The translations under genes and the position numbers were made by a program. Shown piece by piece: positions 11,086-20,372 of a DNA stretch of 56,918 bases; position 1 is the stretch's first letter, and each line of letters starts with the position of its first letter. The stretch comes from Triparma columacea. Its lineage: Eukaryota; Sar; Bolidophyceae; Parmales; Triparmaceae. Location: positions 9,125 to 66,042 of the forward strand of contig BRYA01000140.1 in assembly GCA_030267965.1 (NCBI GenBank), read 5' to 3'. The notes beneath the pieces were generated by a model that saw nothing but the letters and a program-made list of their open reading frames with translations, made no database searches and had not been told where the DNA came from.

Positions 11086-13557
11086 ATGAATCGTCCTGTA
11101 TGGGAGCACTCGAAGCACAAGACTCCTTTACCTTCCCTCCCCTCCTCACTTTCCTTCGGGGATGGTAGTGATGAGGATGGGTCTGAGGACGGTGAATCAA
11201 CAAATTCTATGGGTAGGGGTAATAGTGGGGTGGTCGAAGGTGGTTGGGACCTGGACGACGTCGGTGTCGAGAGCTGGATGGATGAGGATTCGTCTGAGGG
11301 GTTAGCTCCGGTTGGTGATGTTGTTGAGTGTGTTACATGTGAAGTTGATGGCTCCCGTTCCGGGCCCGTGCCTCCGTCCTCTACTGCGCGGGAACCCGCC
11401 GCCCCTACACCCAGCAGTCTGTCCCTATCTCAGGCAGCGTTTGAGGAGCTGGCGTCTCAGAACCTTGGTGTTTCTGCGCTCCAGCAGCTCACTGGTTTCG
11501 ACGACCTTACAATACCTCAGCAGCTGGGTCTGGCCAACATCGTGACCAGTCAGACGCCCATCGACCACCTAGGAGAGCTGCTCCCTAACCTCCTTAAGCT
11601 CCGTCTAGTTCAAAGCACCGTCCCGACCTTCAGGGACATGGGTACGCGTCTCAAGAAGCTGCAAGTCCTCTGGATAAGCCGTTGCGGGGTCTCCGACCTC
11701 TCCGGCGTCTTCGGCCTCCCCTCCCTCGAGGAGCTCTACCTCTCCTTCAACAGCGTTGAGTACCTAGACGACCTAGCCATGCACGAGAACCTTCAAGTCC
11801 TAGACCTTGAGGCTAACAGGGTGGCTGAATACGACCAGCTCGAACACCTGGCATCATGCCCTAAGCTTAATGCCCTGACACTATCCGGTTGCCCCGTCGT
11901 GTCCGCACCCTCATCTTCGTACGTTCGTAAGGTGGTATCAATAGTACCTACCTTGGAGTACCTCGACGACTGCCCCGTTGATTCTGAAAGCCTTTCGACA
12001 GGGGTCGGAGGTGGGGGTGCACCCAACAACGGGAGCGGGACCTTCGCGGTGCCCCTCTCGTCCCCAAATCCCGACGATATGTTCTTCGGTTCCCCCTCCA
12101 CTGCGGATGGTGAAGGAGGTTGGGACGATAGGGTTGTGGGTGAGAGGAGGATGGTCGACGAGGCTGTCAGGGTCCAGAGTAGGACTCCTAAGGGGGGGGG
12201 TAAAGGTAACAGGAGACCGAGCACTGCGCACGTTACTACGAAAGAGAATAAGAGGGGGGGGAGGGGGGAGGGAGAGAGGGAGGGAGGAGAAGAGTATCAG
12301 AGGAACTTACTTAAACTACTCAAACTCTCCAACTTGGATTCACCAACGTGCCCCCAGGGTAGGCCGGGGGTGGGTGGTGTGTCTGAGGGTTCGGGTTCGT
12401 TCGAAATGTCAGGTTTAGCTGCTAGCTCATCTCTAACTTACGGTACTAACGTAGTGTTCGCAGGGGGTGCAGCGAGGGGACTCAGGAGGTTCAACTTCAG
12501 CAAGTCCGGGGTACCTGATACTGACATTGACATCCTCGGACGGGGGGAGGAGGAGGAGGGGGGTAGAGGGGGGGGTGGAGGGATAACGGATTACGAGGTC
12601 GCGGGGGACGAGGAGGACTTCAAGTCGGCAATCGCGGACCTTAAGAGCTGGAGATTAGCTAGGAGTAAAGGGGGGTGGAAACCTACGGGGGGGGAGGAGG
12701 GGGGGACGGTGCTTAGGATAAGGGGGGGGAGAGGGGGAGGAGGAGGGGATAATAGACCAGGGACAGCACCGGCTAGGGGGGGGGGAGGGGGGGGGGGAGG
12801 AGGAGGAGGAGGAGGGAGAGGGAAGGAAGATAAATATTTGGAGACGCCTTACACGACGGGCAAGGTAAAGAGTAGGGAAGGACGGTCTGGGGGGATGGGT
12901 TGTAGGATAAACTACAACAGCTACAGCGACGAGGCCGAGGAGGTCCTACGCATGCGCGACCAGCGCCAGCAGCAGCAGAGGCAGAGCTGGAGATCACATG
13001 ACGCGACACAGGGTGAAGGGTTTATCAACTTAGGGGGAGGAGAGAGAGGAGGTCTATTAACACCAAGCACGAGCAGTGCCGGGGGTTTAACACCCAGGGG
13101 TAGGTTGGACGTATGGGGGGAGGAGGAGGAGGGAGTCCATAGGAAGGGCGTGGGAGGAGGAGGAAGAGGTGGAGGGGGGGGGGGGGAGGAAGAGAGCTTT
13201 ATGAAGTCACCTTATGAAACTCCACCGCAATCGAGGGGGGAAGATAGGGAGGGGGGGAGGAGGGGGGGGGAGGAGGAAGTACTACTTTTTAGTAGTAGTA
13301 GGACGTCTACACCTGGGGGGAGGGGGTCAGATATTACTGGTGAGGCAAACAGGATGTCGAATGAAAGTTTGATAAATCTACTAAAAAGGAAACCTAAGGA
13401 GGTCGCGCAAATGAGGACTAGGAACGCCTTTAGGAAGTTCTTTAGAGGGGTGCCGAGGGAGAGGGTTGAACTGCTTTTGAGGAAGGCTTATATGGATTTA
13501 GGGGAGGAACTTTGCGAAGTTAAAGTCAAGAAAAGGATTGGGCTACTTATGAACTAG
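11086..13557 (+). CDS. LRRC56: LRRC56-like leucine-rich-repeat flagellar protein
   Basis: Single exon, 823 aa, starting at ATG 11086 (the frame opens earlier only from a TTG). Residues about 150-310 hold leucine-rich repeats: LLPNLLKLRLVQS, LKKLQVLWISRCGVSDLSG, LPSLEELYLSFNSVEYL, ENLQVLDLEANRVAEYDQL, CPKLNALTLSGCPV, ending in the cap VVSIVPTLEYLDDCPV. Repeat order and cap match LRRC56 (Chlamydomonas ODA8). That protein acts with intraflagellar transport in assembling outer dynein arms. The remaining 500 residues are low complexity, with many Gly and Glu runs from G-rich DNA. A conserved-looking helical end (LINLLKRKPKEVAQMRTR) closes the protein. Its position opposite centrin supports a flagellar role. 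Confidence 0.82.
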   Translation: MNRPVWEHSKHKTPLPSLPSSLSFGDGSDEDGSEDGESTNSMGRGNSGVVEGGWDLDDVGVESWMDEDSSEGLAPVGDVVECVTCEVDGSRSGPVPPSSTAREPAAPTPSSLSLSQAAFEELASQNLGVSALQQLTGFDDLTIPQQLGLANIVTSQTPIDHLGELLPNLLKLRLVQSTVPTFRDMGTRLKKLQVLWISRCGVSDLSGVFGLPSLEELYLSFNSVEYLDDLAMHENLQVLDLEANRVAEYDQLEHLASCPKLNALTLSGCPVVSAPSSSYVRKVVSIVPTLEYLDDCPVDSESLSTGVGGGGAPNNGSGTFAVPLSSPNPDDMFFGSPSTADGEGGWDDRVVGERRMVDEAVRVQSRTPKGGGKGNRRPSTAHVTTKENKRGGRGEGEREGGEEYQRNLLKLLKLSNLDSPTCPQGRPGVGGVSEGSGSFEMSGLAASSSLTYGTNVVFAGGAARGLRRFNFSKSGVPDTDIDILGRGEEEEGGRGGGGGITDYEVAGDEEDFKSAIADLKSWRLARSKGGWKPTGGEEGGTVLRIRGGRGGGGGDNRPGTAPARGGGGGGGGGGGGGRGKEDKYLETPYTTGKVKSREGRSGGMGCRINYNSYSDEAEEVLRMRDQRQQQQRQSWRSHDATQGEGFINLGGGERGGLLTPSTSSAGGLTPRGRLDVWGEEEEGVHRKGVGGGGRGGGGGGEEESFMKSPYETPPQSRGEDREGGRRGGEEEVLLFSSSRTSTPGGRGSDITGEANRMSNESLINLLKRKPKEVAQMRTRNAFRKFFRGVPRERVELLLRKAYMDLGEELCEVKVKKRIGLLMN

Positions 13558-14430
13558 GGAAGGGGGGAGGGGATGTTGGTTTGTGGCTTGCCACAAGATA
13601 GATGAATGTATGTAGATGTTACTGATGTTGTTATTTGTTGTTATTTTATTGGAATTTTACGGGTACTTTTACGGGTACTTTTACAGGTATTTCCGCGGTG
13701 TTTGCGGTTGCTTAAAGCATTGTTGACTATAACATTTAAAAAGTTATCCCAAGGACCATCTGAAATCTTCCCTGACATCCCCCAACTTCTTCCTCCCCAG
13801 CCCATGTTGATCCAAAATCAATTGGAGTTATTTTATTTTTTGTCTGATTGTACGTAATATGTCTTAATTGATGACACATAGTGTGTGTGGATATTAGAAT
13901 AGCGTTTGGACACATAATATAATTGATTTTAGGTTTAAATGAGGCTAAAAATGATGAAAGTGCTCAAAGTTGGGTTCACCGACATGTCATCCATTTATTC
14001 CTCATTATATCTCTTTGTATTACTTTATAATGATATATATTACTTTGTGGGGATATATAGGGGTATACATACACACATACACACATACACACACATACAC
14101 ACCCACATAAAGGCTTTTTATAGCCACACTAAGCACGAGGCTACAGTGGAGGACCCTGTGAAGGACTCTATGAAGGACTCTATGAACCACTTCAATTGAA
14201 GACTATGATTTGTCCTTAGAATGAGAAGCTTGTTGAGGCTATCATTCTATCATATCATTGTAGCATATCATTCAAACAGAGTCCATTTATGAGGAACAAG
14301 ATATAGACTCCTCGAGATTGCCTCTAATACTCAAATACCATCATGCTTAAATACACACACACAACACACACAACACACAATCACACTCACACTCCCCCCC
14401 ACACACACAGACAACCGACATAAACACAAT
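13558..14430. other. Intergenic region upstream of the Psb31-like gene, with CA microsatellite
   Basis: Moderately A+T-rich. It contains a (CA)n-like microsatellite (14069-14105) and the 5' part of the segment duplicated at 16311 onward. Short ORFs at 13606 and 13939 have no family features. The shared promoter-like block (about 14090-14340) holds direct repeats of GGACTCTATGAA. Confidence 0.55.
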
Positions 14431-15191
14431 ATGAAGCTAGCCATCTTCCTCACTCTCTTCACCGCCTCAACAGCCTTCTCCCCCACCTTCACCACCCCTT
14501 CCCGTACCTCCACCTCCCTCAACGTCGCCAGAAGGGACGTCCTAACCACCGCCTTCACCACCTCCGCCACCTTCGCCGCTGCCGGCCTAACCTTCACCAG
14601 TCCCGCCCTTGCCGATGGTGCAGTAAGCACTCAAACAAAGAACCGCGCCCGCGGTATCTACGGTAGCCGCATCGCCAACCTCAAGGACGCCGTATCCGCC
14701 GGTGATTTCGGCGCCGTCGTAGCCGAGAAGAACGCGTTCATCCTCTTCAACTCCGGCGCCCTTAAAGGTGACAAGGCTAAGACCACCGAAGCCATCGGTG
14801 CTACCAACAACATATTCGCGGCCATCAGAGCTCAGGATAAGCCGGGGTTGAAGAAGGCTTATGAAGAGTATGTGAAGGCGTTTGAGATCGGGGGCTTGCC
14901 GAACCTTGTGGAAGAGAGCGGGAACAGTCAAGGGTACAGTAATGATTATGATTACAGGGCTAGGACTAAGGCCGGAACCATCTACGTCCGCTAAGGTACT
15001 GAGGAGGGGGCAGATTAAGAGGAGGGACTTTTTCTAAGGTGGGAAAAGGGGGGGAGAGGGGGGGGGGAGTAGGCTTTTGGAGAATCATCAAAGAGAGGAC
15101 CTGCCTTTGAAACGGAGCAATGACAAAAAGGTTTAAGGGGATCGTGTTTTCGAAGAATCTCTAATTACACCTCCTTTATTTTATTAAGTAC
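14071..15191 (+). repeat. Tandem duplication, copy A (Psb31-like gene with flanks)
   Basis: This segment matches 16311-17416 over the CA-rich leader, about 250 bases of promoter, the whole coding sequence and a 3' flank ending TTTATTTTATTAAGTAC. The match stops at telomere-like sequence on the right. Differences are a few substitutions and small indels, mostly outside the coding part. Confidence 0.9.
14431..14994 (+). CDS. psb31: Psb31-like photosystem II extrinsic protein, copy A
   Basis: Single exon, 187 aa. Residues 1-15 are a signal peptide (MKLAIFLTLFTASTA) followed by FSP, the heterokont 'ASAFAP' junction for plastid import. A Ser/Thr/Arg-rich transit part follows, then a twin-arginine thylakoid signal (NVARRDVLTTAF, hydrophobic stretch, SPALA before DGAV). 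The mature domain of about 125 residues is predicted lumenal and alpha-helical, and ends GYSNDYDYRARTKAGTIYVR. Helical content and the C-terminal motif resemble Psb31, the extrinsic PSII subunit known from diatoms, which stabilises the oxygen-evolving complex. Assignment to Psb31 rather than PsbQ' is by memory of the motif. The mature protein looks identical in copy B; the differences lie in the Tat signal. Confidence 0.75.
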   Translation: MKLAIFLTLFTASTAFSPTFTTPSRTSTSLNVARRDVLTTAFTTSATFAAAGLTFTSPALADGAVSTQTKNRARGIYGSRIANLKDAVSAGDFGAVVAEKNAFILFNSGALKGDKAKTTEAIGATNNIFAAIRAQDKPGLKKAYEEYVKAFEIGGLPNLVEESGNSQGYSNDYDYRARTKAGTIYVR

Positions 15192-15198
15192 GCCGCTC

Positions 15199-15366
15199 AT
15201 CGCCCTAACCCTACCTCAGCAACTCTAACTAATGTATGTACTCCTCAGCGCCCCTAACCCTAACCCTCAGCGCGCTTTAACCCTCAGCGCCTCTAATCCC
15301 AGCGCCCCTAACTTAACCCTAACGATCATCCACCTCCTCCTCCTCCTCCCCTCTAACCCTTACTTC
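15199..15366 (-). repeat. Degenerate telomere-type repeat, CCCTAA orientation
   Basis: Repeated CCCTAACCC motifs are interspersed with CAGCGCC. At least eight CCTAAC-like matches are visible. TTAGGG is the telomere repeat of diatoms and many other eukaryotes. Confidence 0.75.
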
Positions 15367-15696
15367 GTTAAAGATTCTAACTTCTTGAGATCGTAACCCT
15401 TTTTAATTTTGAATATATATAATTGAAGCTGTTGATAACGCGGTTCCAAAAATACCTTCAGAACTTAAAAAGGGGGAGGAATAGAGGGTAAAATTGGAAA
15501 ATTTGCAAGTCCGAAGACTGAAAAAGATCCAAATTTTACCAAAATCCAATAGGAGGAGGAGGAGAAGACGGGAACGGGGAGAGGGAGGAGCAACAACAAC
15601 AGGGAGCGGGAGGGGAGAAGAAGAGAGGGAGAGGAGAGGGGACAGCGACCCAAACCAGGGACGAGAGGGGAAGGGGAGGGGAGGGGAAGATATTAG

Positions 15697-15792
15697 TAAT
15701 AATGTAGTAATAATGTAGTAATAATGTAGTATGTATGTACTCTTCTTCCTACATACATACTACATTATTACTACATTATTACTACATTATTA
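15697..15792. repeat. Perfect 43-bp inverted repeat (hairpin), 10-base loop
   Basis: The left arm 15697-15739 and right arm 15750-15792 are exact reverse complements. The loop is CTCTTCTTCC. Each arm contains three head-to-tail copies of the 11-mer ATAATGTAGTA (or its complement) plus TGTATGTA next to the loop. A cruciform or RNA hairpin could form. Confidence 0.92.
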
Positions 15793-16257
15793 ATGTTCTT
15801 TGTTGGCTCTGTCTGTGCTCTGTCTGTGCTCTGTCTCTGAGTTCCCCTTTGGTTTCTGGATTGGTTCTTTGTTCCCTTCTTTTTCTTGGTTCCCTTCCCT
15901 CTTTGTTTCCTGTTCCCTCCCTCCTTCTTCTTCTCTTCTTCGTTGTTGTTGTTGCTGTTGCTCCTCCCTCCTCCCCCTCCTCCCTCTGAAGGTTTGGCTC
16001 GGCTGGCTCGGCTGGCTCGGTGAAAATCTCGATTTTTTCTGCGATTTTTCCCCTCCATTTTTCTCCATTTTTCTCCATAAATACGTCGATATACCACCTT
16101 TTAGACGTACTACACACATACACACACACGTAGCTACTCAAATATGCTAAAATTGGCTCAAATAGATGCAATTAGAGGACTTTAGATCCTTTAGATCCTC
16201 CCCTCGTTGGAACCTGTGAGAAGGGAGAAGGAAGGGGAGGTGAGTAACCCTAAGAGA

Positions 16258-16298
16258 GAGAGGGTTAGGGTTAGGGTTAGGGTTATGTTAGGGTTACG
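16258..16298 (+). repeat. Telomere-type repeat, TTAGGG orientation
   Basis: Four consecutive GGGTTA units are followed by a variant and one further unit. Together with the CCCTAA block at 15199 they bracket about 1 kb in the orientation of two chromosome ends. Confidence 0.85.
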
Positions 16299-16310
16299 AG
16301 GGTGCTTCCA

Positions 16311-17416
16311 CACACATACACATACACACCCACATAAAGGCTTTTTATAGCCACACTAAGCACGAGGCTACGGTGGAGGACCCTGTGAAGGACTCTATGA
16401 AGGACTCTATGAACCACTTCAATTGAAGACTATGATTTTTTCTTTGAATGAGAAGCTTGTCGAGGCTATCATTCTATCATATCATCCTAGCATATCATTC
16501 AAACAGAGTCCATTTATGAGGAACAAGATATAGGCTCCTCGAGATTGCCTCTAAAACTCAAATACACACATGCTTAAATACACACATGCTCAAATACACA
16601 CACATACACACTACCCCCCCACATACACTCACACAAACTACCCCCCCCCACACACAGACAACCAACATAAAAACAATATGAAGCTAGCCATCTTCCTCAC
16701 TCTCTTCACCGCCTCAACAGCCTTCTCCCCCACATTCACCACCCCTTCCCGTACCTCCACCTCCCTCAACGTCGCCAGAAGGGACGTCCTAACCACCGCC
16801 TTCACCACCTCCTCTGCCTTCGCTGCCGGCCTAACCTTTGCCAGTCCCGCTCTTGCCGATGGTGCAGTAAGCACTCAAACAAAGAACCGCGCCCGCGGTA
16901 TCTACGGTAGCCGCATCGCCAACCTCAAGGACGCCGTATCCGCCGGTGATTTCGGCGCCGTCGTAGCCGAGAAGAACGCGTTCATCCTCTTCAACTCCGG
17001 CGCCCTTAAAGGTGACAAGGCTAAGACCACTGAAGCCATCGGTGCTACCAACAACATATTCGCCGCCATCAGAGCTCAGGATAAGCCGGGGCTGAAGAAG
17101 GCTTATGAGGAGTATGTGAAGGCGTTTGAGATCGGGGGACTGCCTAACCTTGTGGAGGAGAGCGGGAACAGTCAAGGGTACAGTAATGATTATGATTACA
17201 GGGCTAGGACTAAGGCCGGAACCATCTACGTCCGCTGATTGTTGACGGAAGGGTAAGGACTAAGACTAAGTCACATATTTACGTCCGACTCTGAAGGGAG
17301 GAACATTGGGGGGGGAGGGGAGGCCTTTGAAAGGAGCAATAATGAAAAGGTTTAAGGGGATCAGGTTTTCGAACACAACCCCTATCTAATTACACCGACT
17401 TTATTTTATTAAGTAC
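16311..17416 (+). repeat. Tandem duplication, copy B (Psb31-like gene with flanks)
   Basis: Matches 14071-15191, including the upstream CA-rich leader, the GGACTCTATGAA direct repeats, the gene and the 3' flank ending TTTATTTTATTAAGTAC. The copy begins just after the TTAGGG block. Confidence 0.9.
16678..17238 (+). CDS. psb31: Psb31-like photosystem II extrinsic protein, copy B
   Basis: Single exon, 186 aa; the homologous start to copy A is ATG 16678 (the frame runs upstream into the CA-rich repeat, which is not coding). The leader has the same three parts. The hydrophobic core of the Tat signal differs (SSAFAAGLTFAS against SATFAAAGLTFTS) and is one residue shorter. From the cleavage point at ALA-DGAV to the C-terminus I see no amino-acid difference from copy A, although several synonymous changes are present. 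Both products should be the same lumenal PSII subunit; duplication may raise dosage. Confidence 0.75.
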   Translation: MKLAIFLTLFTASTAFSPTFTTPSRTSTSLNVARRDVLTTAFTTSSAFAAGLTFASPALADGAVSTQTKNRARGIYGSRIANLKDAVSAGDFGAVVAEKNAFILFNSGALKGDKAKTTEAIGATNNIFAAIRAQDKPGLKKAYEEYVKAFEIGGLPNLVEESGNSQGYSNDYDYRARTKAGTIYVR

Positions 17417-17895
17417 AAAGCAAAATCGCCGTCGTAATTCTATGTCCCTCCTTTCATCTGAGACCAATTTGTTTTGACAAAAGAAAATCTTATCGAAATA
17501 TAGGTAAGGTGGACAACAATGGCAATGATAACCCTTGTTGAGGCTTTCACCAGTTGTCATTCGTCCAATTGTTGATTTTTATCTCCTATTCACGTCAAAG
17601 AACCAAGTTATTTCCCCTTCAATTGAGGTCGAGTATTCGTGAGACTTTCCCCCGTCTTATTACCGTCTTATAGGCGATAATACTACTTTCGGCCCTATTT
17701 TCGATACTGTTAGCATCATATTGTGGTTACTAAAGGGCAGGGAACCGCTATTGACGCGGCAATGACGCATTCCTTGAGGGGCCTCACCATCCCTCTCCCT
17801 TGTTCTTCATCCATCACATCCCTTGCTCTTCGTCAGTCACACCACACTAACCCTCCTGAGCCCGTCGATAATGTAGAAGCTCGAAGATAATAAAA
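17239..17895. other. Spacer and upstream region of LRR gene 1
   Basis: 17239-17416 is the 3' flank shared with Psb31 copy A. From about 17460 begins an upstream block (GACAAAAGAAAATCTTATCG and about 400 further bases) that recurs before LRR genes 2 (from about 19935) and 3 (from about 22730). Confidence 0.8.
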
Positions 17896-19815
17896 ATGCC
17901 CGAAATGCCCCAAACAGCAGTATACTATGGCACAGACGAGACAGAGAGCTGCAAAAACAATGAGGAACTCATAGAAGTGACTATTGCACAAGGAGTGACG
18001 ACGATTGGCGAATACGCCTTCTATGGATGCTCCTCCCTCACGGCCATCATTATCCCGGACTCAGTGACAATAATCGGCGAGGGCGCCTTCAACCGATGCT
18101 CCTCCCTCACGGCCATCACCATCCCGGATGGAGTGACGACGATAAGCAGATACGCCTTCTCTGGATGCTCCTCCCTCACGGCCATCACCATCCCGGACGG
18201 AGTGACGACAATTGGCGATGCAACCTTCCAGGAATGCTCCTCCCTCACTGCTATCACACTCCCGGACTCAGTGACAACGATTGGCGTTAACGCCTTCTTC
18301 GAATGCTCCTCCCTCACGGCCATCACCATCCCGGACGGAGTGACGACGATTGGCAACAACGCCTTCACGGGATGCTCCTCTCTCACGGCCATCACCATCC
18401 CGGACAGAGTGATGATGATTCGCGATGAAGTCTTCTACGGATGCTCCTCCCTTACGGCCATCACCATCCCAGACGGAGTGACAACGATTGGCAGAACCGC
18501 CTTTTCTGGATGTTCTTCCCTCACAGCCATCACCATCCCTGAGGGAGTGACGAAGATAGGCATTGGCACCTTCCAAGGATGCTCCTCCCTCACATCCATC
18601 ACCATCCCGGAGGGAGTGACGATGATTGACCGTGCTGCCTTCTTGGGATGCTCCTCCCTCACGGCTATCAACATCCAGGACGGAGTGACAACGATTGGCA
18701 ATGGCGCCTTCCAGGAATGCTCCTCCCTCACTGCCATCACACTCCCGGACTCAGTGACAACGATTGGCGAAAACGCCTTCTACGGATGCTCCTCCCTCAC
18801 GGCCATTACCATCTCAGACGGAGTGACGACAATTGGCGAACACGCCTTCTACGAATGCTCCTCCCTGACGGCCATCACCATCCCAGTCGGAGTGACGACG
18901 ATTGGCAACAACGCCTTCACGGGATGCTCCTCCCTCACGGCCATCACCATCCCGGACTCAGTGACAACGATTGGCGTATACGCCTTCTTCGAATGCTCCT
19001 CCCTCACAGCCATCACCATCCCGGACGGAGTGACAACGATTGGCGTATACGCCTTCTTCGAATGCTCCTCCCTCACAGCCATCACCATCCCGGACGGAGT
19101 GACGATAATTGGCGATGGCGCCTTCTACGAATGCTCCTCCCTCACAACCATCACAATCCCGGACTCAGTGACAACGATTGGCGATGGCGCCTTCCAGGAA
19201 TGCTCCTCCCTCACTGCTATCACACTCCCGGACTCAGTGACAACGATTAGCGAAAACGCCTTCTACGAATGCTCCTCCCTCACGGCCATCACAATCTCGG
19301 ACGGAGTGACGATAATTGACGATGGCGCCTTCTACGAATGCTCCTCCCTCACAGCCATCACACTCCCGGACTCAGTGACAACGATTGGCGATGGCGCCTT
19401 CCAGGAATGCTCCTCCCTCACGGCCATCAGCATCCCGGAGGGAGTGACTACAATTGGCCGTGACGCCTTCTACAGATGCTCCTCCCTGACGAAACTCATT
19501 CTATCTCCTGCTGTTTCCATCGGTGAAGACTGCTTCGAAGACTGCACTGCCCTAATCGCTGCCGCTGCCGACCAAAATATGTCCACTGTCGAGGACCTTC
19601 TCCATCATAGGTGGCATCGCAAAATCGCTGTGATCGAACGCGTCAACGCTCTCCTGTGCCTTAAGGGAACCTGGGATCACGTGGAGGATCCACCCAGGAG
19701 ATCAGCTAGGAAGCGGAAGCGAGTGGACGGAGTTGAAGCCCCAGCGCTAAGGGAAACTGAGGCGCGTGAGAAGATCCCCAAAGTTTTGTGGAGAGTCATT
19801 CTGGAGTTTCTGTAA
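17896..19815 (+). CDS. BspA-type (LRR_5) leucine-rich-repeat protein 1, 21 repeats
   Basis: 639 aa, single exon. A 45-residue head starts MPEMPQTAVYYGTDET. Then come exactly 21 repeats of 23 residues (18031-19479) and a 111-residue tail. Each repeat runs SSLTAITIPDGVTTIG followed by xxAFxxC. Most change falls on the four x positions. The tail starts with one diverged repeat (LTKLILSPAVSIGEDCFEDC), continues with a helical stretch (NMSTVEDLLHHRWHRKIAV), and carries a basic cluster RRSARKRKRVDG before the end KVLWRVILEFL. No signal peptide or membrane span is visible, so an intracellular, possibly nuclear, protein is inferred. BspA-type repeats usually mediate binding to proteins or surfaces. 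The function of this family is unknown to me. Confidence 0.85.
   Translation: MPEMPQTAVYYGTDETESCKNNEELIEVTIAQGVTTIGEYAFYGCSSLTAIIIPDSVTIIGEGAFNRCSSLTAITIPDGVTTISRYAFSGCSSLTAITIPDGVTTIGDATFQECSSLTAITLPDSVTTIGVNAFFECSSLTAITIPDGVTTIGNNAFTGCSSLTAITIPDRVMMIRDEVFYGCSSLTAITIPDGVTTIGRTAFSGCSSLTAITIPEGVTKIGIGTFQGCSSLTSITIPEGVTMIDRAAFLGCSSLTAINIQDGVTTIGNGAFQECSSLTAITLPDSVTTIGENAFYGCSSLTAITISDGVTTIGEHAFYECSSLTAITIPVGVTTIGNNAFTGCSSLTAITIPDSVTTIGVYAFFECSSLTAITIPDGVTTIGVYAFFECSSLTAITIPDGVTIIGDGAFYECSSLTTITIPDSVTTIGDGAFQECSSLTAITLPDSVTTISENAFYECSSLTAITISDGVTIIDDGAFYECSSLTAITLPDSVTTIGDGAFQECSSLTAISIPEGVTTIGRDAFYRCSSLTKLILSPAVSIGEDCFEDCTALIAAAADQNMSTVEDLLHHRWHRKIAVIERVNALLCLKGTWDHVEDPPRRSARKRKRVDGVEAPALRETEAREKIPKVLWRVILEFL
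18031..19479 (+). repeat. 69-bp coding tandem repeat, 21 units
   Basis: Unit length is constant with no indels: 21 x 69 = 1449 bases. The GGAGTGACGACGATTGGC and TGCTCCTCCCTCACGGCC blocks are almost invariant at DNA level, including third positions. Confidence 0.95.
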
Positions 19816-20372
19816 CTCGTTGTTGTCAGTCAGACAGGAGTGAAACAATCGGATCATAATACTAGATGACAATATTAAGAACTCGTTGTGTTGTTGAATC
19901 ATCAATTGTTTTATCTGATCTGAGATTGTTCGGACTGTGACCAATCTGTTTTTGCAAAAGAAAATCTTATCGAATAAGGTAAGGTGGACAACAATGACAA
20001 TGATAACCCTTGTTAAGGCTTTCACCAGTTGTTATTTGTCGTATTGTTGATTTTTATCTCCTATTCACCTCCAAGTTCAAGTTATTTCCCCTCTTCAAAT
20101 CGCGGTCGAGACTGAGTGTTCATTGGGTTTGGATTTTTCGTCTTATAGAGGAGATAATACTACTTTCGACCATATTTCTGATACTGTTAGTATCATGTTG
20201 CGATTTATATGGGCAGAGAATCGCCATTGACGCTGCAATGATGCATTCCTTGAGGGTCTCACCATCCCTCTCCCTTGTTCTTACTCCATCACACCACACT
20301 AACCCTCCTGAACCTGTCAATAATGTAGGAATTCGAAATCCTCCTCAACCCCCGGACTCTCCCCTTCCCAAA
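19816..20372. other. Spacer and upstream region of LRR gene 2
   Basis: The downstream flank (GGATCATAATACTAGATGA) recurs after gene 2. The upstream block from about 19935 matches those before genes 1 and 3. The last 120 bases before the ATG are nearly identical to those before gene 3. Confidence 0.8.

Larger units (their letters stand above)
14995..16677. other. Spacer between the Psb31-like copies
   Basis: After the copy A 3' flank this holds, in order: (CCCTAA)-type repeats, a purine-rich tract (15540-15690), a perfect inverted repeat, a T/C-rich tract (15800-16080), (TTAGGG)n, and the promoter of copy B. ORFs on both strands here follow from the skewed composition and have no family motif. 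Confidence 0.7.

Noticed and set aside
15735..16171. Several ORFs of 84-129 codons on both strands
   Set aside because: Skewed T/C-rich sequence gives open frames on both strands at once; no motif.
15199..16298. Chromosome end-to-end fusion scar
   Set aside because: A fusion would read TTAGGG then CCCTAA on one strand; the order here is the opposite.
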